Assembly (NCBI GenBank): GCA_033063855.1
Contig: CP093830.1
Span: 23,064,854 to 23,128,853 of the forward strand
DNA: 64,000 bases
From: Smittia aterrima
Lineage: Eukaryota > Arthropoda > Insecta > Diptera > Chironomidae
Direction of reading: 5' to 3'
Part shown: positions 38,901 through 50,900 of the stretch, one piece after another
Layout of the letters: every line of letters starts with the position of its first letter
How positions within the stretch are numbered: position 1 is the first letter of the stretch
The notes under the pieces: generated by a model
Databases searched by the model: none
What the model saw: the letters and a program-made list of their open reading frames with translations, nothing else
Told to the model about the DNA's origin: nothing
Translations under genes and position numbers: made by a program

Positions 38901-41351
38901 ATAAAAGGGCAACTTCTTTCAAATAATTTATGAAGAGATACTGAAATGGTCTTGCAGGAGGCGACAGCAGGATACAGATTCGCCCACGTCAAAGGTAGAG
39001 ACGACTCTTATCTGAGAGCTCATCATTTTCTGGAGGCAATAAATTTTAATTGCAAACAGAACTCATTTCGACTCTTTCGCTTGTGCCGAACATTATTTAT
39101 CTTAGGAATTCGCTTGGATAGCTATGTTGTTTGTTGTAAAATCTTTTTGTGCGTCGTCCTTTATCAAGAGCAAAGCAAACAAACATTTTTTCCGGCTCGT
39201 TTCGAATGACAGCTTTCTAGTGAAGCGCTCTTAGCTTGTGGGCTTGTCTCGAATTGTTTTCACTGACCAAACATTTGAGTTCCGCTCGGAATAGCAATAA
39301 ATAATTTTACGAGTTACACTAGCAAGCTTTCTCAATACTTTCATGCGATTTTATCAAGTTGTTTCCATGCAATTTAGTTTGTTGTTGGAGCGAATTAAAA
39401 GGCGTAAGCGGAATACAAAATCGCACGCAAAAGCTCTCTAGCACAGACTTCGATGTTAACTGAATTAATATAAAGGTCTAGGCCTAGAGAAATAAAGAGT
39501 AATTTCATTTATTTAGTCATTTATTTGATTCATGTGCTGAGCTCTTCCAGAATTAACGAGCATTGACAACTAGGTAAATTTCTTAAATATCGACACTGAC
39601 CGTAAACAATGAATCGAAATACAACGACGAATGGAAAGACCTTTCAGCAAAATTTCTGATTAATATGAAATCGATGAAATAAATTTCCCGTGCCTGGCTT
39701 AAATGAAGAAAAAGTTTCTTTTTCAAAAATTAGGTATTTTTTTTATTAAGTTGATCGTAGTTCTTAGCTCAAAATGATTTACATACGCATAAAAGACCTC
39801 ACAAATCGTCAATTCCACGGAACAATTGTTATGAGTTATTAAATAATCGTGAAAAGGCGCCGTAAATTCTCCCCGTCTCGATACCTTGCAGTCGATTCAT
39901 CATAAAAATGAATTTTATTGTTGAGCACGAGGCCGGTGGCAACATAAATTATGCAGAAAATGACAATGGCAATTGAAATGAATTGCAGGCATTCTCAGGG
40001 ATTGTTAATGTCAACTTTAGATTGATATTCGTTGAGTTAACGTGACAAAATTGAGTTATGTCCCATGGCTCATTCAACTTACTCCCACGAAAAATATGTC
40101 AGATCAGATCAATTTCACACGCGTAGAAAACGACTTATGTAGTCGTTCGTCTTGAGTGGATTTAAGGCGAAACAAAATAGAAAAATGATTTTTCTTCTTC
40201 GTTGTAATGGCTGTACGCGAAGGCTGTCACAGGTTAGCTAAGGGTTGTTTTGGCTTCAAGTTTGAGACGGAATTATCAAGAAGCTCCCGCGAGAAAATAT
40301 TTGTCATAGCATCAGTCGCGTCGTCTTTCTCGCTACATTGTCTTCCTCGCTTTTTTCTTTTTTCGGGTGAAGATGCGACATATTTCCATAAAATCATTTA
40401 CTAAAAGCATCAACGATGAAGGGGAAAGGTTAACAAAACAGTCGTCGACGACGATCTCTTGAAAAAGCAAATCCGAGTTATGACAACGAACAATTCAGAC
40501 TGTCGCACATCTCTGGAGCCGTTTCGCGCTGTGCGCTTTTATCTGAAATGAGAATAAAGCAGCAAGCAACATTGAGAGACAAGAATTATGTAATATATCA
40601 CGTATCTTTATTGCAATAAAAGAAGCGAAGGCGGAAAAGTGCCATTAGAGAACGGAGAATTTGGAGTGCTTCGTTTTATGAGCTTGCCTACTGATATGCT
40701 ATGTGTATGTGATTTCCAACTGTTTCAATCAGAAGAAAAGAACAAATTTTACGTCTTCACAACTTTTTACTGAATCATATTTTTTGTTTCTTCAATGATT
40801 TGTTTTTGGGTCAAACGTCAATGAATATCTTTTTGATTTATTGTCATCGTGCTTTCTTCCTCCTACGCCGTTGCCAAGTCCTCAGTGATTTGTTTGCATG
40901 AAATCACAAAGCGAAGGCCGCTCGTCATTGTTATTCTTCCCAAGACATGATTAAGTCAATTTGTGCAGAGAAATGATGTTTTAGAAATGGCTTTGTGGTG
41001 ATTCTCTTCTCGTTTTGCAAGCTTCGCATTGTTCGCTCGCAAGAAATTGCTTTTCTTTGCCGGAATTATGAAAGAATAGGCACAAAAACAAATCAGTTCC
41101 AGTCAAAAATTCATAAATCTTGATTATTCAATCAGCTTCAACCAAAGATATACCTCAAGGAATTTCCCGAATCACTCGTAAAAATAAATCAAAAGATGGG
41201 ATGACGAGTTTCTTCTTGATGGAGAAATATTTTAAACAAACATAAAATATTTGTTTGCTTTAGGGCCTTACAGAGTTCTTTATTTTTCTTTAGTATAATG
41301 AAATCATAACGAAAATAAATCTAATTACTAAATCAATTTATTTCATTTCAG
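32978..41351. other. Gene-free stretch upstream of kekkon
   Basis: No coding region is supported. The longest frames (119 codons minus at 33989-34348, 121 codons minus at 36395-36760) show no recognisable domain. Because it lies 5' of a developmental receptor gene with an apparently spliced leader, the stretch may contain enhancers, a promoter and an untranslated first exon, but I cannot point to them. Confidence 0.45.
41340..41351 (+). promoter_or_regulatory. Possible 5'UTR splice acceptor of kekkon
   Basis: TTTCATTTCAG, ending at 41351, is a good pyrimidine-rich 3' splice site about 340 bp upstream of the kekkon ATG. It would mark the start of the last 5'UTR segment, with a non-coding first exon further upstream. 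An alternative start of transcription is the TATAAAAT at 41598-41605, some 85 bp before the ATG. The sequence alone does not decide between them. Confidence 0.35.
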
Positions 41352-41687
41352 ATTCAAATTATTAAATGTCACGTATCAGCAAGTCGCTACAACATCGATA
41401 ACGAAAAAGTTGAAGGAACAATTAATGTGTTACGTGGATTGCCGCATGTGCTTGATGAATGGTTGTCATTAAAGATTTGACATTCCACCCATTTCATAAT
41501 TCCAATTATTCACGGTAATCCTTCAATCAGCGAAGCGACGTGAGTTGAACCGATTTATATAGCTTCACAATATTATTCTCGAATTGTTGGTTCACTCTAT
41601 AAAATAATCAAACAGATTATCCAACGCAAGTGGACGTTGAAATATTTAAATTGATATGATAAAAGTAACTAATTGCTCATCGACAAC

Positions 41688-44143
41688 ATGATAATGATGA
41701 CAAGCCGTAGTTATGTTCTGCTGTTTCTGCTGATGCTGATGGGAGTGATAACAGCAAATGACCAAAATGATTGGGAATCGAAATGCAACAGATGTCGATG
41801 TCATTGGAAGTCATCAAAAAAGACCGCTGATTGTAAAGACACAGGACAAACGAGCATACCAAGTGATCTTCACACTGACATCCAGTCACTCGATCTATCA
41901 AACAACAATATTGCTGGTAAGTTTATATTCAATGAAGGCTAATTGATGACGAAATTAACAAAACCTTTTCTTTCAACAGAAATCCAACGAAACCAGTTGG
42001 TCAATTATAACTTACACAATCTCCACAAGCTCATGATCTCAAATTGCACGTTGATTGAAGTTGATCGTGACGCCTTTTTACAATTATCGATTCTCATCGA
42101 ACTCGATCTTTCATTCAATCAAATCAAAATCGTTCATCCAGGAACATTTCATCCTCTAATCAAGATTAGAAAAATTCTTTTACACGACAACGAGCTGACA
42201 GCGATCAGTGATCGAACGTTCGAGAATCTTCAACATCTTAGTCATGTTGAGCTAAAAAACAACAAAATCCAATTTGTTGGAGAGCAAGCTTTTCTAAATG
42301 TTCCGCTTAAAACAATTTACTTGTCAAATAATCGCCTTCAGAAGCTCGAGAAGACGACTTTCATGAGTCTAATGCATCTTAGTGCTCTGTCGCTCGGAGG
42401 TAACATGTGGAATTGCTCTTGTGAGTTGAAAGACTTTCGAAATTTCGTTGTCGACAAGAAACTGACAAGCGAAACAAAGTGCCATTATCCAGACTCCTTG
42501 CGCGACAAGTTGTGGACTGATGTTAGTGAAGATGAGTTCGCATGTCGTCCACGAATTCTTGTGCCTCATGGCTCTGCCTTTGTACGAGCTAGCAAAGAGA
42601 ATGAAACCTTAGTGTGCCAAGTAAGAGGATCGCCTCGTCCTAATGTCGAATGGCTTTTCGGTAATCGCTTAGTTCGTGAGAACGATCGTTACAGAATCAG
42701 AACTTTCGAGCCAATGGGATCAATTAAGAAAGATGAGCATTTACGTCATGTAGTGTCAGAGCTCACAATTGTAGGACTGAGAGTGAGCGATCACGGGAAA
42801 TATGTTTGCAAGGCTTCAAACAAGGGTGGCCAAGACGAATTTGTCATTCAATTGACAATACCATCAGACTACTCGAAGAACGGAACATTCGTACCACCAG
42901 CAGCCAACACTTTCTTCATGATTCTTTGTATAATTGTCGGAGTTCTCTTTATTATTCTCTTCACCATTGCGATTCTATGCTGCTACTGTCGTCGAGTTAA
43001 TAAATATGACAAGAAGCCATCGTCAGACAATACAATGTTGATGTCACAGCAGAATGGTCAATCGACAAAGCTCAATGGGAAAGCACAGAGTGATTCTATG
43101 CTTGATGGTGGATCTGTTATCATGGAGATGCAGAAGAGTCTACTAACAGAAGTGAATCCTGTTGAGAAACCACCAAGGCGAACTGAAGTCGATTCCATTG
43201 AAAAGGGATCTGATGATATGAGCGATGCCAAGCAAACTTTGTTGGATGAAACGATATTCAGTAAGTTTAAAAATTTCGAAAGCAATAAATGTGTAATTAA
43301 TAATTCTCGTTTACAGTTCAAAACGATGATGAGACGCGATCGGTTCAGTTGTCAGACACAACACAGCCACGATCACGTCAAGCATTTATTGATGATGGAT
43401 ATGGTGGAAATCTGCTTCCTCCTGATCTTCTAGCCTTCCCGCGCTTCCAACAATCTCCTTCAATTCAAAGCTCCATCTCAAACATTCACGACTCTCGAAT
43501 TTACTCACGATCACCGCTTACGAGTCCAATTTATGGCGAGACCACGATGCCATCGAGTGGCTTCAGAACGCTTCAACATCCAAAAACGGGTCGAACAATA
43601 GCGTTATCTACAACAAGATCCAACTCACCATTCATCCCTGCACCAATCGTTTATCCAACAATGATGAAACAAGGCTATGTAACTATTCCTCGAAAGCAGA
43701 GAACGGGAAGTTGGGCACCATCTGTCAGTAGTGACTTCCAAACTTCACCAAGCTCTCCGCCATTAGAACTGGCAGAGCCAGTCTATGACAATCTAGGACT
43801 TCGTACAACTGCATCAGGCAACTCAATCCTGAATCTCAATAAACTTACAGGAGGAAGTAAATCGGGTCTAACAAGTCCTGGCGCTAATATAAAGTACTCC
43901 ATGAAGGATCGACCATTGCCTGCGACTCCAGCAAGTCTAAACGGTGACCTAAAAAGTTTGAATGGTTCTGTAAGAGAGCCACTCTATAGCAGTGCCACAA
44001 TTGAGAGAAAAGTTCCGCCCCGTCCTCCGCCAAAACCAACGAAGAAAAAACCTCTCGAAAGTAGCTTTAGCGAGTCTCCACTCAAACAAAGAATCACAAA
44101 TGGCCACTTCGAGGATGAATGTGAAGATGGAACCGAAGTGTAG
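41688..44143 (+). CDS. kek: Kekkon-family LRR-Ig transmembrane receptor
   Basis: Three exons, 41688-41916, 41980-43260 and 43317-44143, are joined across introns of 63 and 56 bp with GTAAGT donors. They encode 778 residues. The order is: signal peptide (about 1-23); a Cys-rich LRR N-cap (C33, C36, C38, C49); seven leucine-rich repeats (about 64-215); an LRR C-cap (C222, C224, C244, C265); one Ig C2 domain (C289-C353, with the D-x-G-x-Y-x-C signature); a transmembrane helix (about 388-412); and a long cytoplasmic tail. The tail holds a conserved-looking block around 458-477 (MEMQKSLLTEVNPVEKPPRR), a proline-rich stretch (PPRPPPKP), and ends in T-E-V, a class I PDZ ligand. Seven LRRs, one Ig and this tail define the Kekkon receptors, which in Drosophila modulate EGFR, BMP or neurotrophin-like signalling at the plasma membrane. 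The PDZ end suggests the kek1/2/5/6 side of the family. kek5 or kek6 seems most likely, but I cannot fix the paralogue. The ATG at 41688 is the first in frame and directly precedes the signal peptide. Confidence 0.95.
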
Positions 44144-44948
44144 CCAATGTGCAAAACTGTTTTGTTAGTTTAGCTTTACGTTCATCATCTGATCATCAAG
44201 TCAACGGCCACGGTTGAGGTAAGCCTTACCCCCGTCGTTGGTTAATGTACAAACCAATTGTGCATTCAGTTCGATGTCAATGAAGAACATTATGGCTCTG
44301 GTGGCCAGATGGTGAACGCGAATCTTTTTGCTTGTGATTTTGAATTCAAACATCAATCGAGGAATAATTGAAAAAGAAAAGTTTAAACTCCTGTGCCAAG
44401 AGACTGAAAAAGTTGGTAGTTTAATCAAAAGTAAATCGGGCGTTGGTGATCGCTGAGTTAGAAAAAATGGTAAATTGCATGAAAACATATTTCATTTTTG
44501 CAATTCAACTTTTCTCACTGACTCAACAACACGATTCTCCTGTTGTAAAAGTTTCTTTTTTATATAAAAGTGATTAAAATTTCTATGTAGATAGTTATAG
44601 ATTAAGAGTGCACAGAGAGTTACGCAACAGTTTTAAACGAGGATAAAAATAATTAAAAACTAAAATTGTCAACTTTAAGTTTATAAAATTTGCAACTTTG
44701 AAATTTCATAATTTTTCATTCAAACTTTCACAAACATTAGCCCACTCATACGCAACACTCATGCTCTCAAAGATGAGCTGCACGAGAATTGAAAAAGTTT
44801 TTCGTTTAATTAAATTCCGATGCCTTTTTATGTCTGTCTACATAAATTTTGAGTTTAGCTAAGGATTCTTTGTTTTATATACAGAATAATTTGAATTAAA
44901 TTTTAAGTACCTTAGACGGATTCTTTTGGAAGGAGACGGATGTTATGC

Positions 44949-44954
44949 AATAAA
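44949..44954 (+). terminator. Candidate poly(A) signal for kekkon
   Basis: AATAAA lies about 800 bp after the stop codon. Other candidates are ATTAAA at 44573 and AATAAA at 45193. Any of them could end the transcript. Confidence 0.3.
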
Positions 44955-44959
44955 ATAGA

Positions 44960-47900
44960 GAAATGTTGATAGATTTACGGAAAAGTGCTTGAAACAGCAT
45001 TTAAACTACTGAAGAAAGGAAGCTGGCAGACATCGAGAAAGTTCATTTAGAGGAGCTACTGTCTTTCCCCGAATGATTTCAAATCGATATAAAATTAAAT
45101 TTTACCATCGTGTTTTGTTCCGGAGAAGAGAGTGAAAGCGCTTATATTTGTTATAAAACTTATTAAAGCTCCAAAACTGAATCCACAGAGACAATAAAAA
45201 GCTAGCAAAAATTATAATGAAATCAAAAAATGATGTCAGAGTATGTACTTTTACATTTTTTTTGTTGAGGCATCCCCACATTTATTTACATTCAAGTTAA
45301 ATTTTTAATTAAAATTCTCTTTGTGAGTGGAAAGCTCTCATTTAATTTTGTAAATATCAGAAAGTATTCGATGGAAAATCTGAATGGGAAAATTTTCGTC
45401 CCTTTTTTCATGGACGCATTAAAGCAAAAATTTTACAAGCGGAGAGACACAAAAATCCTTTTAATTTGCCATCAGGCGTCATCACAAACAAAGTTCTCAT
45501 ATTCATGAAATAAATTCTCGTTTGTAATCTCATTTTTGTATCGCTGCAATTATATTTTCAATAAGCTTTTCGTATGGAAACATTAAAATATGATTTTGAA
45601 ATGAAATTAATTTTTGTTTTATTTTTCTCTTTTGTTTATTTTATTGCTTATTTCTTTCATGTTGATTTACAAAGTGGCGGAAAACAAATTAATTACAGAT
45701 AATTTAAAAGCGATAAATTTTCTCGCAACGTGACGCGAAAAACATTACAAATAATTAAACTCCAGGGCACTCTGCAGTGAGATGGTGGCTGTGGCTGCTG
45801 TAAATTGTTTGTGGCAGCACGACTGGTCATTCCCTGATGTTGTCAATATTTCTCATCAATGATGAGTCATCATCTAAATATTGATAATGGTCAGCCTTGC
45901 AAAGACTTTTCTACAATTTTATGCGATTCAATTAAACAGCACGATAACCTTATTAATGGTTCCCCGCGGATATTTCTCGATCAGGCCACTCGCACATAAA
46001 CTTTATAATCGCTTTCCATTTTTAAATGTCGTCAACAACAAAGTTCCAATTTTAAGTTTGATCCCTGCCGGCTTTTTTGAAGTTGAAATGAATTTTCCCA
46101 CGGGCCTTCATCAGAATTTTCACAGCATTTATCAAATTTAATGTTTTGGTTTTTTATTATTTTGAAGCTATATATAAATTATACTAAATTTAACATTGCG
46201 GACGCAAGTAACGGGTCGATGAGTAGCTTATCCACCCGCTCCTCTATTTTAAAACATTAATAGTCAACAATTTGCGATTCGATTATGTCGAGAATAGTTT
46301 TTGTTGTTTGTCGATCCGAGGAAGAGTTGTAACAAGCTATTACCATAACAATATTTTTCGGATTAAACTCCAAACAGATTTTCCGCTTACGATGCTTGTT
46401 ATTTTACGCTTGATGCATTCGCACGCCAACGCAGATAGTTGAAAGGTTCAGTGAGTGAGCTGAATATAATGCAGCAGCTCATTCCCTGCTAATTTTATAA
46501 CGCAAGAGATAATTTACGTTTGCATGCATGTCGAGGCAGCAGAGAGACATTAAGCACACACGATAAAGTCTAGCGAGTTGTGTAACATCGAAGAGAGAAA
46601 CCGACAACAACGACACGGAGGATTCTATTAAAATAACGTGTTAAGCCGATTATAATCTTCGCAACTGCTTTCCTAGTAGTTTTGACTATCAAATGGAATT
46701 TTCCTCTGTGTAAAGGAAAGGGAGGGAAACTCATTTAATGTTTGCGCTTCCAAGCAAATGTCGAGATATGCAAAAATTTATCTTTCACACATTATGCAAT
46801 GACACGAAATATAGAATACTGTCCGAACGGAATGAAATTAGCTGATTTTAAAGAAACACAGCTCATAAAACTTGCCATGAGTACGCTCTCCCTTTTTCCA
46901 GAAACTCCAAACGAGAAACTTTTATTAATTCAAAAACACTGTGATTTCCTGCAAATTTCTTTTATATTTTTTTAAAAAAACTTTTTGACGCTAAATTTTC
47001 ATGTGAAACATGAATTTTACATTTTCTATAAGTTTTTATTGCTTTCCACTGTTCGCCTGCGGAAAAAAATCATTTCTCGGGGAATGCTTTTGAACAAAAA
47101 ATGAGGTGAGAGCTTTTTTCATGGTTTTCAAACGAGTGTAGCAAGCAGAAGCAAAATTTTTTTCAGGCGCATAATGAAGCAATAAAGACATTTCGCATGT
47201 TACGAGAACTATCATCGTCGTTTGATATTGAAATTCCTTTACCCGCCCTGAACATGAGAGAGCGTGGAATGCTTTTGAAAAGTAATTGAGTTTTATGAAT
47301 CGCTTCCTGGTTTATTTTTCCTGCTTTGTTCTTTTGAAAGCACTAACGAAATGCCGTTGAAACTCAAAGGTATTTCCGCAATTGAAGCACTGCGAAGCAT
47401 AATGGAACTGATTTCTCTTTCCTTTCATCCTTTGATGTTTGAATGATCGACGGAAGAGTAATTATCGTGAGTCGCCGTCGCTCCATTAGAAAGCCAAAGG
47501 TCAATGTGAATAATTCTCTATTAATTAATTTCCTCTGGCATTTTATGGACAACTGTGCAATTGGATGAATATGCAAATTGCACACTGGTACGAACTTTGA
47601 CCGAGAATTTTCGGCCTTAACTACTGACCCCGAAATATGTTGAATGTTCACGGTTATTACCGTTTACACTTTACAGGAAATTTCACGCTACAAAACTTTA
47701 TCCATCAGTGAAGGGAGGAAAAAAGTTTAAATGACTTTTCCGCCTAAATTTCCTGTTCCACATACTTTACTTCGAAACCGTTCTTTTTCTTTCTTTAAAA
47801 AATCGATCGAGTCGTCAGCAGAAAATCGCTTTTCTCGTCGCTCAATATTACTGTTACTCGTTCATATTTGAATGGGTTTGTTTTTATAGGACGCAATTTG

Positions 47901-50900
47901 TCGTGTGCTGTCGAATGTGTTCGTTCCTTCATTTGAAGTCAGTGACGTAGCTAATCTCTTTGAGATTAGAGAATGTTTCCGCCTTAAGGCTGCGACACGA
48001 AGCTTAATCTGGGATGAAACTTAAATCTCTCTACTAAGAGAATCCGCTAGAAAAAAACTCTTCATTCATGATTGAATCCGCTTTTCTGTAAGTCTTCGAA
48101 ATGAAGAAACGATGAAGCTCGTTGAAATTCGACATAAAGAAATCAATGACTCATGAAATGATTCCGTACACAAAGAAGTTTCCGCCTGTCTATCCGTTTT
48201 GTGTGAGCCACACGTCTGGCAAGCTGTAGACGTCTGAGATATCAAAGAATTGAATAAATGCTAATTTAATTAGAGCTTTCAAGATGCATTCAATCAACTG
48301 TTTAATTTAATGGGAACCGAAAAATCCTTTTTCTTCGAAGGAAATTTTTTCTTATTTTTATTTACGGCGAATATGGTGAACGAGGAAGATATTAAAATGA
48401 AACTTTTCTCCTTTTCCTTTTGCACCCTCGAGCAAGCCATTCAAATTTATTTGTGGAGCTCAAGATTCTTTTCGGATGTAGGTCAAGGTATCTTCATACC
48501 TCCGGCATTCAATAGCTCTCTCTAAACCTCTAAGATAAGTCGATGATAAAGGAATCTTCTTGTTTCGATTTTTGTTTTCATTGTAACTCTTGAGCCATCA
48601 AAATCATCCATTTGAGTTATTTTTTCAGTTTACCTTTATGGCCATGACAACCAGCACCAGGTGCGGGTTGGTAGAAAGTTCGCTGAAAGCTTAACTGTAA
48701 TTAGAAATGATTTTATTTATTGTAACTTGATAAACTCGGAGCTATATGAAGCTTAGGCGTGGATTATTTACTTAGAAATTCATCGCTTTGCTGTCAAATT
48801 ACATTTGCTGTTAGGTAACGAAATCATTTAACGATTTTTAACGACATTAGATGATCAGAGATGGCTGAAAGTTTATGCAAACAAAGTTTAAACCTTTTTA
48901 TTGAATTGAATAGAACGTGACAAAAAGTTTATCCTTTTGCGTTCTTTTTATTTTCACCTGAAAATCTTTAACATTGGGTTAAAGAAAAAAAAATCGCCCA
49001 CGACAGAGCTTATCAGAGTTTCTTATAAATGTAAATATTGATGCGGGAGAACTTATTCAATTTGTGGAGCAAATAATTCAGGATATTCGCTTGCGGTCTT
49101 TGTTGGTAACAAGCTTTTGCTTCTGTTTGTTAAAAGCGGAAAATGAAAGATAAATTTTCTCGTCTTCATTAAGCAGAATTCTCCGTTGAGTCACACGCCT
49201 ATGTTGAATACTCGACTGGCTTTATTTATTCAATTTATCACAATTAGATTCATTCCCCGAGCGACTCTGATTAAACTCTCGAGCGTGTATGTTTGTTCAA
49301 AGAAAGATTTCCATTTTCTAAATGAATCCTGATTTGCGACTGCATTGAAATTTAAATTCTTTGCCATCGCTTTAAATCGAAACAAATTTTAACAATTTCA
49401 TTCTTTCAAAAGTCAAATACGAAGGAATGTCGACCCAAAATCAATGGGAGAACACCCAGGAGATCCAAAACTTTCCACATATTCGAAATCATTTCAAACT
49501 TTATAACAATCGAGAATATTTATTCGTTTATTGTCGATCGCTGTGCGCAAGGCTTCGTCTGTATTCCAACAAAGCAAGAAATCCTAAAACGCTTTCGTCT
49601 ATTGCATTTTGCGAATAATTTATATTCAATCAAGTAGCTTTACAATGAAGATGCTTCGAGTGATTTCAAGAGCTCTCTTTCGCGAAGATTTTTTTCTCCC
49701 TAAACTGAAGTCTCGTAAAATGCTTGAATCATCATCGATTTAATTCCATAAATTAAACATCATTTCACTCGCGAAGCAAAACAGCACTTAACGACTCATC
49801 CTCGCACTCATTTCCAAGCCATGAAATGAGAAAAGCGATTTTAATTGAAGCTGACTGACGATTAAGCAAGAGAGTTTTCAACTTGAAAGTCAGTTTCACG
49901 AAAGTTTGTCGAGGGAATTGAGTGGAAAAAGAAAACATTTTTTCAACTTCTCCGTGAAAATCCGACCGCAAAGCTGAAAGTTTTTCATAAACTCGACCGA
50001 AAAAAAGAGATTGTGATACGATCTCATGAAAAGCATATGAAAGCAGGATAGAAATTGAATAAATAAATTTTCCTTCTCCTTTTTCTTTTCGTGGAAAAAA
50101 TGAGAAGCAGAACGGAATGTTTTTCTCGTTCGGAATATGTGCATAAATTTGCATTGCAAATGCCTTTCAATGCTGCTACTCGCCTCCTCTCGCTTTCACA
50201 CAACGCAAGAAAATTACGTTGTCTAAAGTCATATTTATGATATTTTGTTGCCTCTTTTTCCCCTGTTGAAATAAGCTTATGATTTTTCTATAGTTTTCCT
50301 CGCTCTCTTTTTTTCCTTCTCCGCTTAGATAAAACAATTTTATTCATTTTTATTGCCATCGCTCGTTTTGCTGCTTGCTTAGCTTTAATAAAGGATCATT
50401 CTTCAGAACGATGAACTTTTGTCGCAGCTCCTTTCATTATTTGCTGAAACTATTAAGTTTGTTATGTTAAGAGTAAAGAATATCCGTTGAAATGTTTACG
50501 TTTTTCATGAACGCTCTCCCGCCCTCTGTCGAAGAGAAGAGTCATTGGCTTTAAAACTCATTATTGCCCTAAAAAAAAGCAAGCACAAAATGAGTTATCG
50601 CTTTAATTAATTGAGTTCGATAACGTATAATCAGGATTTATGGATCGAAAAACGAGTGCTGAGAAAGAAAAGAAATTGTAATCTATGCTAACGTTTAAAA
50701 TATAAAACCGCATACACTGTACTGATTATCCATAAATAATTCATTTAAATTATTAATACATTTTTGTGAAGTGAAATAAAATCGCGCTGAAAAGCTGTTG
50801 ATTATCGATTTCGTTAGCCATACGGCTTTAATTAGGAAGATTGTTGCTCGCGAGTTTCGATAAATGAGCAATCCCAGTCATGAAAACCAGACAAATATTC

